This document shows, piece by piece, positions 27,561 through 36,403 of a stretch of 64,000 nt of DNA. This DNA is from Sphingomicrobium sp. XHP0239. Lineage in GTDB: Bacteria; Pseudomonadota; Alphaproteobacteria; Sphingomonadales; Sphingomonadaceae. The notes under the pieces are model-generated. The model had not been told where the DNA came from and searched no databases. It saw only the letters and a program-made list of their open reading frames with translations. Location of the stretch: assembly GCF_039555325.1 (NCBI RefSeq), contig NZ_CP154608.1, positions 1 to 64,000 on the forward strand, written 5' to 3'. The translations under genes were made by a program, and so were the position numbers. The number at the start of each line of letters is the position of its first letter. Position 1 is the first letter of the stretch.

Positions 27561-28219
27561 GCCGCCAGCGGGAAGCGCAGGACCCGGTCCGACACCGCGA
27601 CCAGCGCGGCGGCGTTGCCGCCCATCGCGCGCAGGATCTCCGGGTGATTGGCGTCGAGCCCGCCCGTGAACGCGCCATAGGCGGGCAGGATCATCTTCCC
27701 CTCGCTCGCCACGAAACAGCGGCGCGATACCCGCCGCCCGCGCGCCTTCAACCGCAGCTTGGGGTGGAAATGACCCGACAGTTCGGGCCGCGTCTCGGCG
27801 GCCTCGGCCTCGTGGCGCAGCACCAGCCCGTCGACCACCATCTCGATCGCGATCCGCCCGCCGCAATGATCGATCATCGCCGCATCGTGATTGCCCGTGA
27901 TCCAGACCCAGTCGACCTGTCCGGTCAGCCGCGTCAGATGCTCGCGCGCCGCCGCCGGAAGCCGGTCGCACCCGAAACTGTCGTGGAAACTGTCGCCCAG
28001 GCACCAGACCGCCCGCGCGCCCGTCGCGGCGATGTCCTCGTCTACCCACTGGATCGTCGCCTGGCTGTCGTAGGGCGGCAGCATCTGTCCGAAGCGCGCG
28101 AACCAGCTGCCCTTTTCCAGATGCAGGTCGGCGACGAGCAGGGCCTCCTGTTCATGCCAGTAGAGCGCCCCCGAAGGCAGCACCGAAAAGTTTCGGCCAG
28201 AGAACGAAAGGGGAACCAT
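27557..28219 (-). CDS. pdeM: Ligase-associated DNA repair endonuclease/phosphoesterase PdeM
   Basis: A 220-residue calcineurin-like metallophosphoesterase. The metal motifs are in order: DLHLEKGSWFA, GDSFHD, TGNHDAA and SGHFHPKLRL. This subfamily is found beside an Lhr-like DEXH helicase, an MBL-fold exonuclease and an ATP-dependent ligase in a four-gene DNA damage cluster; three of the four partners are here. It follows the exoribonuclease by 27 nt in the same direction. Confidence 0.93.
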   Translation of the reverse strand: MVPLSFSGRNFSVLPSGALYWHEQEALLVADLHLEKGSWFARFGQMLPPYDSQATIQWVDEDIAATGARAVWCLGDSFHDSFGCDRLPAAAREHLTRLTGQVDWVWITGNHDAAMIDHCGGRIAIEMVVDGLVLRHEAEAAETRPELSGHFHPKLRLKARGRRVSRRCFVASEGKMILPAYGAFTGGLDANHPEILRAMGGNAAALVAVSDRVLRFPLAA

Positions 28220-28246
28220 GACCCCCTCATAGTCAGCCCGCGCGAT

Positions 28247-28702
28247 TCACGCCAAGTGATTTGTCACATGATCGCGCAACGCCCGCGCATCGTGCAGCGC
28301 ATTGTGCGGCACCGCGCTGTTCGCGGCGGTCGAAAATCCCGACAGGTTCATCAGCTTGAGCGTGAGCGGCGGGAGGGTCACCATCTCCCCCGGGCCGATG
28401 ATGGGCAGCATCGCGACATGGGCCAGATCCTCGGGCCAGTCGGCGACGATCTCCGGTGCCGCGTCGTGGCCGAGATAATGCGCCAGCGCCCGCGCCGCCG
28501 CCTCGCGCCCCATCGGCGCGTCCTTCAGCGCCTCGGGAACGGTGAACAGATAGGGGACCACGTGCCGCTGTACCCATTCGCTCGAGGCCTCGGCGGGCGC
28601 GATGACGGCGTAGAATTCCTCGCCGCCGTCCTCGGGCACCAGCGCGACCGACAGCAGTCGCCCGCCGAACCCGTCATATTCGGTATCGCAGAAATAGCGC
28701 AT
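28247..28702 (-). CDS. 3'-5' exoribonuclease (Rv2179c-like DEDDh fold)
   Basis: A 151-residue protein starting MRYFCDTEYDG, with AGGAAGG 8 nt upstream. The acidic DTE motif at residues 6-8 and HNALHDARAL near the C-terminus match the catalytic residues of DEDDh nucleases, in particular the Rv2179c/DUF5051 family of small 3'-5' exoribonucleases. It lies 11 nt after the helicase and 27 nt before pdeM, so it is inside the repair operon. A role in processing RNA or single-stranded ends during repair is inferred from position. Confidence 0.82.
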   Translation of the reverse strand: MRYFCDTEYDGFGGRLLSVALVPEDGGEEFYAVIAPAEASSEWVQRHVVPYLFTVPEALKDAPMGREAAARALAHYLGHDAAPEIVADWPEDLAHVAMLPIIGPGEMVTLPPLTLKLMNLSGFSTAANSAVPHNALHDARALRDHVTNHLA

Positions 28703-28713
28703 CGGATGCCTTC

Positions 28714-31128
28714 CTAGTCGAGCCGCATCGCCTCGTCGATCAGCGCCTGCTCCGCCTCGATCAGCAGCGCCTCGTCGGCCGCGCCGCCGGGCGCCTGTTC
28801 GCGGCCGATGACGACCATCAACGGCACCGCCATCGGGGTGACGCGGCTGGCCTGCACATGGACCATCGTGTCGCTCGCCCGCTCGACGAGGCGAACCAGC
28901 CGCCCCAGTTCGGTCATCCGCGCCCGCGCATCGTCCCACGCCGCGCGCATCAGCAGATGATCGGGCTCGTATTTCTTGAGCACGTCGTAGATGAGGTCGG
29001 TCGAGAAGCTGACCTGCTTGCCAGTCTTGCGCTGTCCCGGATGCTGCCGCTCGACCAGCCCGCCGATCACCGCCACCTCGCGGAACGCGCGCTTGAGCAG
29101 ATGCGATTCCTCGACCCATTCGCGAAACTCGTCCTCGAGGATGTCGGCGGAGAACAAGGCCTGCGGATCGGTCACCGGTTCGAGGCTCGATACCGCGATG
29201 GCATAATCGTTGGCGACCCAATTGAGCGGCTTCATCCCCGCCCGGTCCATCCGCGCGGTCAGCAGCATGCCGAGGCTCTGGTGCGCGTTCCATCCGTCGA
29301 AGCTGTAGGCGACCATGAAATGCCGCCCTTCGTGCGGAAAGGTCTCGACCAGCAGTTCGTGCGGTTCGGGCAGCACCGACCGGCGCGACTGGACGTCGAG
29401 CCACTCGTTCACGTCGTCGGGGAAACGCGACCATTGCGACCGGTCGGCCAGGAAGCCGCGCACCCGCCGCGCAAGATGCGTCGACATGCTCATCCGCTGG
29501 CCGCCGTAGCTGACGATCCGCCCCTTCTTGGTCGAAGCGCGCACGACGATGTCGGTTTCCTTGAAGCTCTCGACCTCCACGCTGATACCCGAGAAATAGA
29601 AGGCGTCGCCGGGCTTGAGCGTCGCGCCGAACGTCTCCTCGACCCGCCCGATCTTGCGTCCGTTGCGGAAGCGGACGTCCATCATGACATTGTCGACGAT
29701 GACGCCCGCATTGAGCCGGTGCTTCTGCGCCACGACGGGCTTGGTGATGCGCCATTGACCGGGCGCGTCCTCGGTCAACCGCTGATACTTGTCGTAGGCC
29801 TTGAGCGCATAGCCGCCGGTCGAATTGAGGTGCAGGATGCGCTCCCACACCTCTTCCGTCAGCCCCGAATAGGGCGCCGCCGAGCGAACCTCGTCGAGCA
29901 GTTCGGCGCTGTCGAACGGGCCCGCGCAGGCGATGCCCATCACGTGCTGCGCCAGCACGTCGAGCGTCCCGGGGCGGAAATCCTCGGGGTCCAGTTCGCC
30001 GTCGTCGATCGCGTCGAGACAGGCGCGCGCTTCCAGATATTCGAAGCGGTTGCCGGGCACGATCATGCCCTTCGACGGCTCGTTCAGTCGGTGGTTGGCG
30101 CGACCGACGCGCTGGAGCAGCCGGCTCGACCCCTTGGGCGCGCCCATCTGCGCGACCAGATCGACGTTGCCCCAGTCGAGGCCCATGTCGAGGCTTGCCG
30201 TCGCCACCAGCCCGCGCAGCCGCCCCTCGGCCATCGCCAGTTCGACCCTGCGCCGCGCTTCCTTGGACAGGCTGCCGTGGTGGACGCCGATGGGCAGCTG
30301 GTTGTCGTTGGCGCTCCACAGGTCCTGGAAGATCAGTTCGCACAGGCTGCGGGTATTGCAGAAGATGATGCTCGCGCCGTGCTGTTCGATCAGGCCCAGC
30401 ACCTGGCTGGCGGCGTAGCGGCCCGAATGGCCCGACCACGGCACCCGTTCCTCGGGGATCAGGATCGACAGGTCCGCGGGCGCTCCCGGTTCTCCTTCCA
30501 CCAGCCGCACCGTCTCGATGTCGCCATAGGGCGCAAGCCACGCGCGGTAGGCGTCGGGATCGGCGATCGTCGCGCTGAGGCCCACTCGGCGCACGCCCGG
30601 CGACAGTTTCGTCAACCGAGCCATCGCGAGGCTGAGGAGGTCGCCGCGCTTCTCCTTCGCGAAGGCGTGGACCTCGTCGACGATGATCGTCTTCAGATTG
30701 CCGAACATCCGGTCGGCGTCGGGATAGGACAGCAAAAGCGAGAGGCTTTCGGGCGTCGTCAGCAGCATCTGGGGCGGCTTGGTGCGCTGGCGCACCTTGC
30801 GGTTGGACGGCGTGTCGCCGGAGCGGGTCTCGACACGGATCGGCAGCCCCATCTCCTCGATCGGGGTCAGCAGGTTGCGCTGCACATCGACCGCCAGCGC
30901 CTTTAGCGGGGAGACGTAGAGAGTATGCAGTCCCTCGCTCGGCCGCTCGATCAGGTCGACGATGCTGGGCAGGAATCCCGCGAGCGTCTTGCCCGCGCCG
31001 GTCGCGGCGACGAGCAGGGCATGCTCGCCGGTGTAGGACGCGTCCAACATGCCGGACTGGTGCGTCCGCAGCCGCCAGCCACGTGCCGCGAACCAATCCG
31101 TTACAGTGTCGGGAAGCTTGGCGCTCAG
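28714..31128 (-). CDS. Ligase-associated DEXH-box DNA helicase (Lhr-like), probable CTG start
   Basis: About 804 residues. Walker A ATGAGKT is near residue 47 and the DEVH box near 151. Further motifs include SATI, FCNTRSLCE, VHHGSLSKEARR and QRVGRANHRL. The family winged-helix and C-terminal domains follow. The first in-frame ATG (31050) would remove the conserved N-terminus with its Q-motif-like GWRLRTHQ. Between that ATG and the end of the preceding small gene there is no ATG, GTG or TTG. The best candidate is CTG at 31128, which overlaps the upstream TGA as CTGA. The family unwinds DNA/RNA ends in a repair set with PdeM, the MBL exonuclease and a ligase. Confidence 0.88.
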   Translation of the reverse strand: MSAKLPDTVTDWFAARGWRLRTHQSGMLDASYTGEHALLVAATGAGKTLAGFLPSIVDLIERPSEGLHTLYVSPLKALAVDVQRNLLTPIEEMGLPIRVETRSGDTPSNRKVRQRTKPPQMLLTTPESLSLLLSYPDADRMFGNLKTIIVDEVHAFAKEKRGDLLSLAMARLTKLSPGVRRVGLSATIADPDAYRAWLAPYGDIETVRLVEGEPGAPADLSILIPEERVPWSGHSGRYAASQVLGLIEQHGASIIFCNTRSLCELIFQDLWSANDNQLPIGVHHGSLSKEARRRVELAMAEGRLRGLVATASLDMGLDWGNVDLVAQMGAPKGSSRLLQRVGRANHRLNEPSKGMIVPGNRFEYLEARACLDAIDDGELDPEDFRPGTLDVLAQHVMGIACAGPFDSAELLDEVRSAAPYSGLTEEVWERILHLNSTGGYALKAYDKYQRLTEDAPGQWRITKPVVAQKHRLNAGVIVDNVMMDVRFRNGRKIGRVEETFGATLKPGDAFYFSGISVEVESFKETDIVVRASTKKGRIVSYGGQRMSMSTHLARRVRGFLADRSQWSRFPDDVNEWLDVQSRRSVLPEPHELLVETFPHEGRHFMVAYSFDGWNAHQSLGMLLTARMDRAGMKPLNWVANDYAIAVSSLEPVTDPQALFSADILEDEFREWVEESHLLKRAFREVAVIGGLVERQHPGQRKTGKQVSFSTDLIYDVLKKYEPDHLLMRAAWDDARARMTELGRLVRLVERASDTMVHVQASRVTPMAVPLMVVIGREQAPGGAADEALLIEAEQALIDEAMRLD

Positions 31129-31310
31129 GTGTCGTCGTCGCGGCGTTCGGCCGCGCGATGTTCTTCTTTGTAGATATCGTGCGTCGCCGCTTCGGTATGC
31201 GCGATGTCGCTCTTGCTGTCCTTCGCCTTGTTGCGGCTGATGGCATAGAGGAAAGCGATCAGAAGTAGGGCGGCGCCGATGATGGCGATGTAGCCAAGAC
31301 CGTCGGGCAT
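31125..31310 (-). CDS. Small single-span membrane protein upstream of the helicase
   Basis: A 61-residue protein, MPDGLGYIAIIGAALLL..., with a ribosome site AAAGGA 8 nt before the ATG. Residues 6-23 form one transmembrane helix, then a charged cytoplasmic tail rich in Lys, Asp, His and Glu, ending RRDDDT. It is not a family I can name. Its TGA overlaps the proposed CTG start of the helicase, so it may act as the leader that delivers ribosomes to that start. It is divergent from the MBL exonuclease gene. Confidence 0.72.
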   Translation of the reverse strand: MPDGLGYIAIIGAALLLIAFLYAISRNKAKDSKSDIAHTEAATHDIYKEEHRAAERRDDDT

Positions 31311-31367
31311 GGAGAAATCCTTTCGTTGCGCGCCGGAACGAACCGGCGGTTCACTGGCTATAACGGC

Positions 31368-32369
31368 ATGAGCACGCGTTTGGGTTCCTGGATCGAGCCA
31401 TTCCCCGAAGGGATCTACGTACGCCCTGCCGACGCGTGGGTCGATCCCATGCAGCCCAAAGACAAGGCGCTGGTCACCCACGGTCATGCCGATCATGCCC
31501 GCGGGGGCCATGGCGCGGTGTGGGCGACGCCAGAAACGCTGGCGATCATGGGCGTCCGCTACGGCGAACAGACGGAAAAGCCGGTGCAGTATGGCGAAAC
31601 CCAGCGCGTGGGCGAGGTCGACGTCAGCTTCGTCCCCGCGGGCCACGTCCTCGGCAGCGCGCAGATCATCCTCGACTACAAGGGCGAGCGGGTGGTGGTG
31701 TCGGGCGACTACAAGCGCCGCAGCGATCCGACCTGCGAGCAGTTCGTCGTCACGCCGTGCGACGTCTTCATCACCGAGGCGACCTTCGGCCTTCCCGTCT
31801 TCAAGCATCCCGATACCGGGGCGGAGATCGACCGATTGCTGCAGCGCCTTCACGACGAACCCGGGCGGTGCGTTCTCGTCGGCGCCTACGCACTCGGCAA
31901 GGCGCAGCGGGTGGTCAAGGAACTCCGCAACCGGGGGCATTCGGACCCGATCTACTATCACGGCGCGATGGAGCGGCTGTGCAACCTGTACGAGGAACTG
32001 GGTGTCGATCTCGGCGAACTGCGCCCCGCCACCGGCGCCCCCAAGGACGAACTGCGCGACCGCATCATCATCTGCCCGCCGGGACAGCTCAACGACCGCT
32101 GGGCGCGGCGGCTGCCCGATCCGGTCACGGCGATGGCGTCGGGGTGGATGCGCGTGCGCCAGCGCGCGCGGCAGCGCAACGTGGAGCTGCCGCTCATCAT
32201 CTCCGACCATGCCGACTGGGACGAATTGACGACCACCATCCGCGAGGTCGCGCCGCGCGAGGTATGGATCACCCATGGGCGCGAGGATGCGCTCAAGCAT
32301 TGGTGCGAAACCCGCCAGATCAAGGCGCGCGAGTTGCGTCTGCTCGGGCGCGAAGAGGAGGACGATTGA
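31368..32369 (+). CDS. Ligase-associated MBL-fold DNA exonuclease
   Basis: A 333-residue metallo-beta-lactamase/beta-CASP protein starting MSTRLGSWIEPFPEGIYV. It has the zinc motif THGHADHARGG, GHVLGSAQ, SGDYKRRSD, HGAMERL, SDHADWDEL and a final WITHGRED. This matches the exonuclease of the four-gene ligase-associated repair cluster (SNM1-like). In the usual arrangement an ATP-dependent DNA ligase gene follows, but here the stop overlaps a lipoprotein gene instead. It is divergent from the helicase operon with a 57-nt gap. Confidence 0.92.
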   Translation: MSTRLGSWIEPFPEGIYVRPADAWVDPMQPKDKALVTHGHADHARGGHGAVWATPETLAIMGVRYGEQTEKPVQYGETQRVGEVDVSFVPAGHVLGSAQIILDYKGERVVVSGDYKRRSDPTCEQFVVTPCDVFITEATFGLPVFKHPDTGAEIDRLLQRLHDEPGRCVLVGAYALGKAQRVVKELRNRGHSDPIYYHGAMERLCNLYEELGVDLGELRPATGAPKDELRDRIIICPPGQLNDRWARRLPDPVTAMASGWMRVRQRARQRNVELPLIISDHADWDELTTTIREVAPREVWITHGREDALKHWCETRQIKARELRLLGREEEDD

Positions 32370-33028
32370 TGCGGACGATTTTTCTGTGCGGCCTGTTGCT
32401 GCTGCCCGCCGCGTGCGGCGGCGACGTCGAACCCGAGACGGCGGAGACCGAGGCGGCGGCACGGGAAGAGGCCGCCACGGACGGCGTCGCTGCCGTCGAT
32501 CCGCGCGCCGACCGCGATGTCGAGGTCGACGAGGAGGGTGCGATGGTCCGCGCGTCCGCGCCGGAAAACAGCGTCTATACGAACCTTGCCGACTGCACGC
32601 TCGTCCGGAATGTCGAGGAAGGCGGCGGGTTCGAGCGCAGTTGCGAGGGACCCGGCGGCTGGCAGCTAACCTATACCCAGTTCGACTTGCGCGAGAATCT
32701 GACGCTCATCGGGGAGGACGGGTCGGAACACGAGCTGGGGCTGTCCGAGACGATCGCGCGCGGCGCCTTCAACGAGATCCGCGACACGATCGAATGGCGA
32801 TCGAGCGACGAGACGTCCGACGTTCGCGCGATGATCGTGCGGATGAACGTCGCGCGGCCCGACCCGATGGAAGCCGACCGCAGCGTGCTCGCCGTGGTTC
32901 GCCTCGACGGTCCGGTCTGCCTGATCGGTACGGTTCCGCCCGGACCGGGGCAGAATGTCGCTGCACGCAGCCTCGTCGATCGCGAAAATCTTCCCGACTG
33001 TATCGGCGAGCGGGAACGCGGCGCCTGA
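32369..33028 (+). CDS. Putative lipoprotein of unknown function
   Basis: A 219-residue protein whose start overlaps the exonuclease stop (TGATG). The signal peptide ends in a lipobox, LLPAAC. An acidic Glu/Ala linker (about 20-60) follows, then a compact domain with several Cys (CTLVRN, RSCEGPGG, PVCLIG, LPDCIG) that may form disulfides. I do not recognise the domain. It occupies the position where a DNA ligase would be expected, but nothing in it resembles a ligase. Confidence 0.8.
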   Translation: MRTIFLCGLLLLPAACGGDVEPETAETEAAAREEAATDGVAAVDPRADRDVEVDEEGAMVRASAPENSVYTNLADCTLVRNVEEGGGFERSCEGPGGWQLTYTQFDLRENLTLIGEDGSEHELGLSETIARGAFNEIRDTIEWRSSDETSDVRAMIVRMNVARPDPMEADRSVLAVVRLDGPVCLIGTVPPGPGQNVAARSLVDRENLPDCIGERERGA

Positions 33029-33068
33029 TTCGTTCGCTCCGCTGACAAGGTAGCAAAAGGAGACGAAG

Positions 33069-34181
33069 ATGAAGGTCCATGGATATGGCGCGCTGGAAGC
33101 GGGCGCAAAGATGGTTCCCGTCCAGTTCGAGCGCGAGGAACTGCGCGCCGGCGAAGTGGCGATCGAGATCACCCATTGCGGGGTGTGCCATTCGGATCTT
33201 CACCAGGTGAACAACGACTGGAAGAACAGCCTCTACCCCTGCGTCCCCGGTCACGAGATCGTCGGCAAGGTGACGGCGGTCGGCGAAGGCGTATCCAAAC
33301 ACAAGGAAGGCGATGCGGTCGGGGTCGGCTGCATGGTCAATTCCTGCCAGCAGTGCGCGGCGTGCAAGGAAGGCGAAGAGCAATATTGCACCGGGCCCAA
33401 GGGTTTCACGGCGACCTATAACGGCCCCGCCAACCCCGACGGTACCAACAGCTATGGCGGCTATTCGAACGGCATCATCGTGCGCGAGGAATTCGTGGTG
33501 AAGATTCCCGATGGCCTCAAGCCCGAGGAGGCCGCGCCGATCCTGTGTGCGGGCATCACCACCTATCAGCCGATGAAGCATTGGGGCGTCTCGATGGGCG
33601 ACCGCGTCGGGATCGCCGGCATCGGCGGACTGGGTCATCTGGCGATCGAGACGGCCAAGGCGCTGGGCGCGCATGTCGTCGCGCTGACGACCAGCCCCGA
33701 GAAGAAGGACGAGATCCTGAACGACCTCGGCGCAGACGAGGTCATCGTGATGAGCGATAAAAAGGCGATGAAGGAGGCGGCGATGAGCCTCGACTTCCTT
33801 CTGTCGACCATTCCGTACAAGCATGACATCAATCCCTATGTCGGACTGATGAAGAAGAATTCGACGATCTGTATCGTCGGCAACCTGATCGGCTTCGACA
33901 ACATCAATACCGCTGGGATGGTGTTCAATCGCATCCAGCTGGCAGGCAGCCTGATCGGCGGGATCCCCGACACGCAGGAGATCCTCGATTTCTATGCCGA
34001 ACACGGGATCAAGCCGGACGTCACGCTGATCTCGCCCGAGGATATCAACGCGGCGTTCGACCGGATGAAGAACGAGAATGTCCGCTTTCGTCACGTCATC
34101 GACATGAGCCTGTTGAAGGCGAACGACGGCGACGAGCAGATCAAGGCGCCGGTGCGCGGCGAGGTCACCGGGCGCGACTAG
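33069..34181 (+). CDS. NAD(P)-dependent zinc alcohol dehydrogenase (YahK/CAD-like)
   Basis: A 370-residue medium-chain dehydrogenase with a GGAGACGAAG ribosome site. Catalytic zinc ligands are in THCGVCHSDLHQ and PGHEIVG. The structural zinc Cys are in CQQCAACKEGEEQYC. The nucleotide loop is GIGGLGHLA. The pattern fits the cinnamyl-alcohol/YahK-type aldehyde reductases, which reduce a broad range of aldehydes. It appears monocistronic and ends 3 nt from the convergent phosphomannomutase gene. Confidence 0.93.
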   Translation: MKVHGYGALEAGAKMVPVQFEREELRAGEVAIEITHCGVCHSDLHQVNNDWKNSLYPCVPGHEIVGKVTAVGEGVSKHKEGDAVGVGCMVNSCQQCAACKEGEEQYCTGPKGFTATYNGPANPDGTNSYGGYSNGIIVREEFVVKIPDGLKPEEAAPILCAGITTYQPMKHWGVSMGDRVGIAGIGGLGHLAIETAKALGAHVVALTTSPEKKDEILNDLGADEVIVMSDKKAMKEAAMSLDFLLSTIPYKHDINPYVGLMKKNSTICIVGNLIGFDNINTAGMVFNRIQLAGSLIGGIPDTQEILDFYAEHGIKPDVTLISPEDINAAFDRMKNENVRFRHVIDMSLLKANDGDEQIKAPVRGEVTGRD

Positions 34182-34184
34182 CCG

Positions 34185-35552
34185 CTAGCTGCGCGCGACG
34201 CCCAACTTCCCGAGTTCGGAGTCGATCTGGGCGACCAGGCGGTCGAGGGCCTCTTGGTCCTCGGCCTCGGCGCGGGCGGCGAGGACGTCCTGCGTGTTCG
34301 AGGCGCGGATCAGCCACCAGCCGTCGTCGGTCGTCACGCGCGCGCCGTCGGTTTCGTCGACGTCCGCGCCCGATGCGCGAAGATTGGCAAGCAACTGCTC
34401 GACCACGGCGAACTTATCCTTGTCGCCCACCGCGAAACGCATTTCGGGGGTCGCCACGCTTTGCGGCATCGCGTCCATCAGCTCGGTGAGGCTGCGCCCC
34501 GACGCGTCGATGGCTTCGATCAGCCTGACGGCGGCGTACAGGGCATCGTCGAACCCGTACCAGCGGTGCTTGAAAAAGATATGGCCGCTCATCTCGCCCG
34601 CCAGCGGAGCGCCGGTTTCCTTCATCTTCGACTTGATGAGGCTGTGCCCCGTCTTCCACATCAGCGGCGCGCCATCCAATTGGGCGATCCGCTCGAAGAA
34701 GGTCTTCGACGCCTTCACGTCGGCGATGATCGTCGCGCCCGGATGTTCGGCCAGAACGGGCTTGGCGAGCAGCATGAGGATCTGGTCGCCCCAGATGACG
34801 CGGCCCTTGCCGTCGATCGCGCCGATGCGGTCGCCGTCGCCGTCGAACGCGATCCCGAAGTCGAGATTCTCGCGCGCGACGAGATCCTTGAGGTCTGCGA
34901 GGTTCTTCTCGACCGTCGGGTCGGGATGGTGGTTCGGGAAGGCGCCGTCGACGTCGGTGTAGAGCGTGTGATGTTCGCCCGGAAGCGTCTCGACCAGCTT
35001 GTCGAGCGCGGGGCCGGCCGCGCCATTTCCCGCGTCCCAGCCGATGCGGAAGGCACCGCCGCGAAAATCCTCGGTCAGTCGGGCGACATAATCGTCGAGA
35101 ATGTCGATCGACTTGAGGCTGCCCGACCCTTCGGACCAGTTCCCCGCCGCCGCGATCCGGCCCAGTTCCTGCACCTTCTCGCCGTGCACGCTATCGCCGC
35201 CGAGGAGCATCTTGAAGCCGTTATAGTCGGCCGGATTGTGGCTGCCGGTGACCTGGATGCCGCCGTCGACCTGTCTCGTCGCGACCGCATAATAGAGCAT
35301 GGGGGAAGGGCCCATGCCGACGTCGAGCACGTCCATCCCGCCCGCGCGAAGACCCTCGATCAGCGCGGATTGCATAGCGGGCGAATGATCGCGCCCGTCG
35401 CGCGCGACCGCGAGCCGGGACAGGCCGCGATCGTCGGCCATCGTCGCGAAAGCGCGGCCGAGCGCGCGGGCATCGTCTTCGTGCAGCGTCTCGCCGACGA
35501 CACCGCGAATGTCGTACTGGCGCAGGATCGAGGGATCGAAGTCGTGGGCCAT
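34185..35552 (-). CDS. Phosphomannomutase/phosphoglucomutase
   Basis: A 455-residue alpha-D-phosphohexomutase starting MAHDFDPSILRQYDIRG. The phosphoserine loop is TGSHNPADYNG, the magnesium loop is FDGDGDR, the sugar-specificity loop is GEMSGH and the C-terminal phosphate site is RASNTQD. It interconverts mannose or glucose 1- and 6-phosphates for envelope polysaccharides (ManB/AlgC group). It follows mipZ by 4 nt in the same direction. Confidence 0.94.
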   Translation of the reverse strand: MAHDFDPSILRQYDIRGVVGETLHEDDARALGRAFATMADDRGLSRLAVARDGRDHSPAMQSALIEGLRAGGMDVLDVGMGPSPMLYYAVATRQVDGGIQVTGSHNPADYNGFKMLLGGDSVHGEKVQELGRIAAAGNWSEGSGSLKSIDILDDYVARLTEDFRGGAFRIGWDAGNGAAGPALDKLVETLPGEHHTLYTDVDGAFPNHHPDPTVEKNLADLKDLVARENLDFGIAFDGDGDRIGAIDGKGRVIWGDQILMLLAKPVLAEHPGATIIADVKASKTFFERIAQLDGAPLMWKTGHSLIKSKMKETGAPLAGEMSGHIFFKHRWYGFDDALYAAVRLIEAIDASGRSLTELMDAMPQSVATPEMRFAVGDKDKFAVVEQLLANLRASGADVDETDGARVTTDDGWWLIRASNTQDVLAARAEAEDQEALDRLVAQIDSELGKLGVARS

Positions 35553-35556
35553 GCAG

Positions 35557-36342
35557 CTAGCTCGCTTTCGCCTGTTCGTGGGGATCGGTGAGGCCGAGCC
35601 CCGAGACCATTTCGCGCAATTCCTGCCGCGCCGTGACATGCCCGATGCCGACGCCCGTCAGGTGCGGGAAATCGAGCAGGGTGAGCCCTTTGGGGAAAAG
35701 CTCGCGGAAGATGACGCGTTCGGCGAGACCGGGGATGACGCGAAAGCCGACGCGCGGCGCGAGCTGGCCCAAGGCATGGCCCATCCGCTCCTTGTTGTGG
35801 CTTTCGACATGCTGGAGCCGGTTGCGCAGCACGACCCAATCGACGCTGCGTCCCAGCTCCTTCGCGCGGCGCTGGCGCGATTGCCAGATGAGATCGGCGT
35901 AGAAGCTGGGCTTGGTCACGTGAAAGGTCTCCGCATCGACCTGGCCGATCAAGTCGAGATCCACGAAGCTGTCATTGATCGGTGTTACAAGCGTGTCGGC
36001 GAACAGGATGGCGGTGCGCGCCATGTCGTCGTCGCGGCCCGGCGTGTCGACGACCACGAAGTCTGCGCCCGTCGAGACGCGCGACAAGGCCGCGTCGAAC
36101 GCCTCGTCGGTGCGGTCTTCCAGCACTTCGTAGGTGACCATCGGCAGGTCGGCGTCCATTCGCGCGGCGGTGGCATCGCGGTTTTCCAGATAGCGGGTCA
36201 TGGTCCGCTGACGCTGGTCGAGATCCAGCGCGCCGACCCTGTATCCGCTCGCCGCCAGCGCGATCGCGGTATGGACGGCGGTGGTCGACTTGCCCGTGCC
36301 GCCCTTTTCGTTGGCGAAAATGATGAAATGCGGCTGGCCCAT
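35557..36342 (-). CDS. mipZ: Division-plane positioning ATPase MipZ
   Basis: A 261-residue ParA/MinD-like P-loop ATPase. It has the deviant Walker A ANEKGGTGKST, LDLDQRQRTMTRYLENR and VVDTPGRDD, which together match MipZ of Caulobacter and relatives rather than plasmid ParA. MipZ forms a gradient from the ParB-bound pole and blocks FtsZ assembly, placing division at midcell. It is divergent from panC. Confidence 0.93.
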   Translation of the reverse strand: MGQPHFIIFANEKGGTGKSTTAVHTAIALAASGYRVGALDLDQRQRTMTRYLENRDATAARMDADLPMVTYEVLEDRTDEAFDAALSRVSTGADFVVVDTPGRDDDMARTAILFADTLVTPINDSFVDLDLIGQVDAETFHVTKPSFYADLIWQSRQRRAKELGRSVDWVVLRNRLQHVESHNKERMGHALGQLAPRVGFRVIPGLAERVIFRELFPKGLTLLDFPHLTGVGIGHVTARQELREMVSGLGLTDPHEQAKAS

Positions 36343-36403
36343 GGCCGTCCTGCCCCCTAGAAGAATGTCGATTTTCTGAAGCCTTATCGGAGGGGCAGGG
36401 CCG

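Noticed and set aside
28858..30906. 682-codon plus-strand frame opposite the Lhr-like helicase
   Set aside because: The minus strand carries helicase motifs in order; the antisense frame has none.
31048..31050. ATG at 31050 as the start of the Lhr-like helicase
   Set aside because: It would remove the conserved N-terminal WFAARGW/THQ segment upstream of Walker A, so an upstream non-standard start is more likely.
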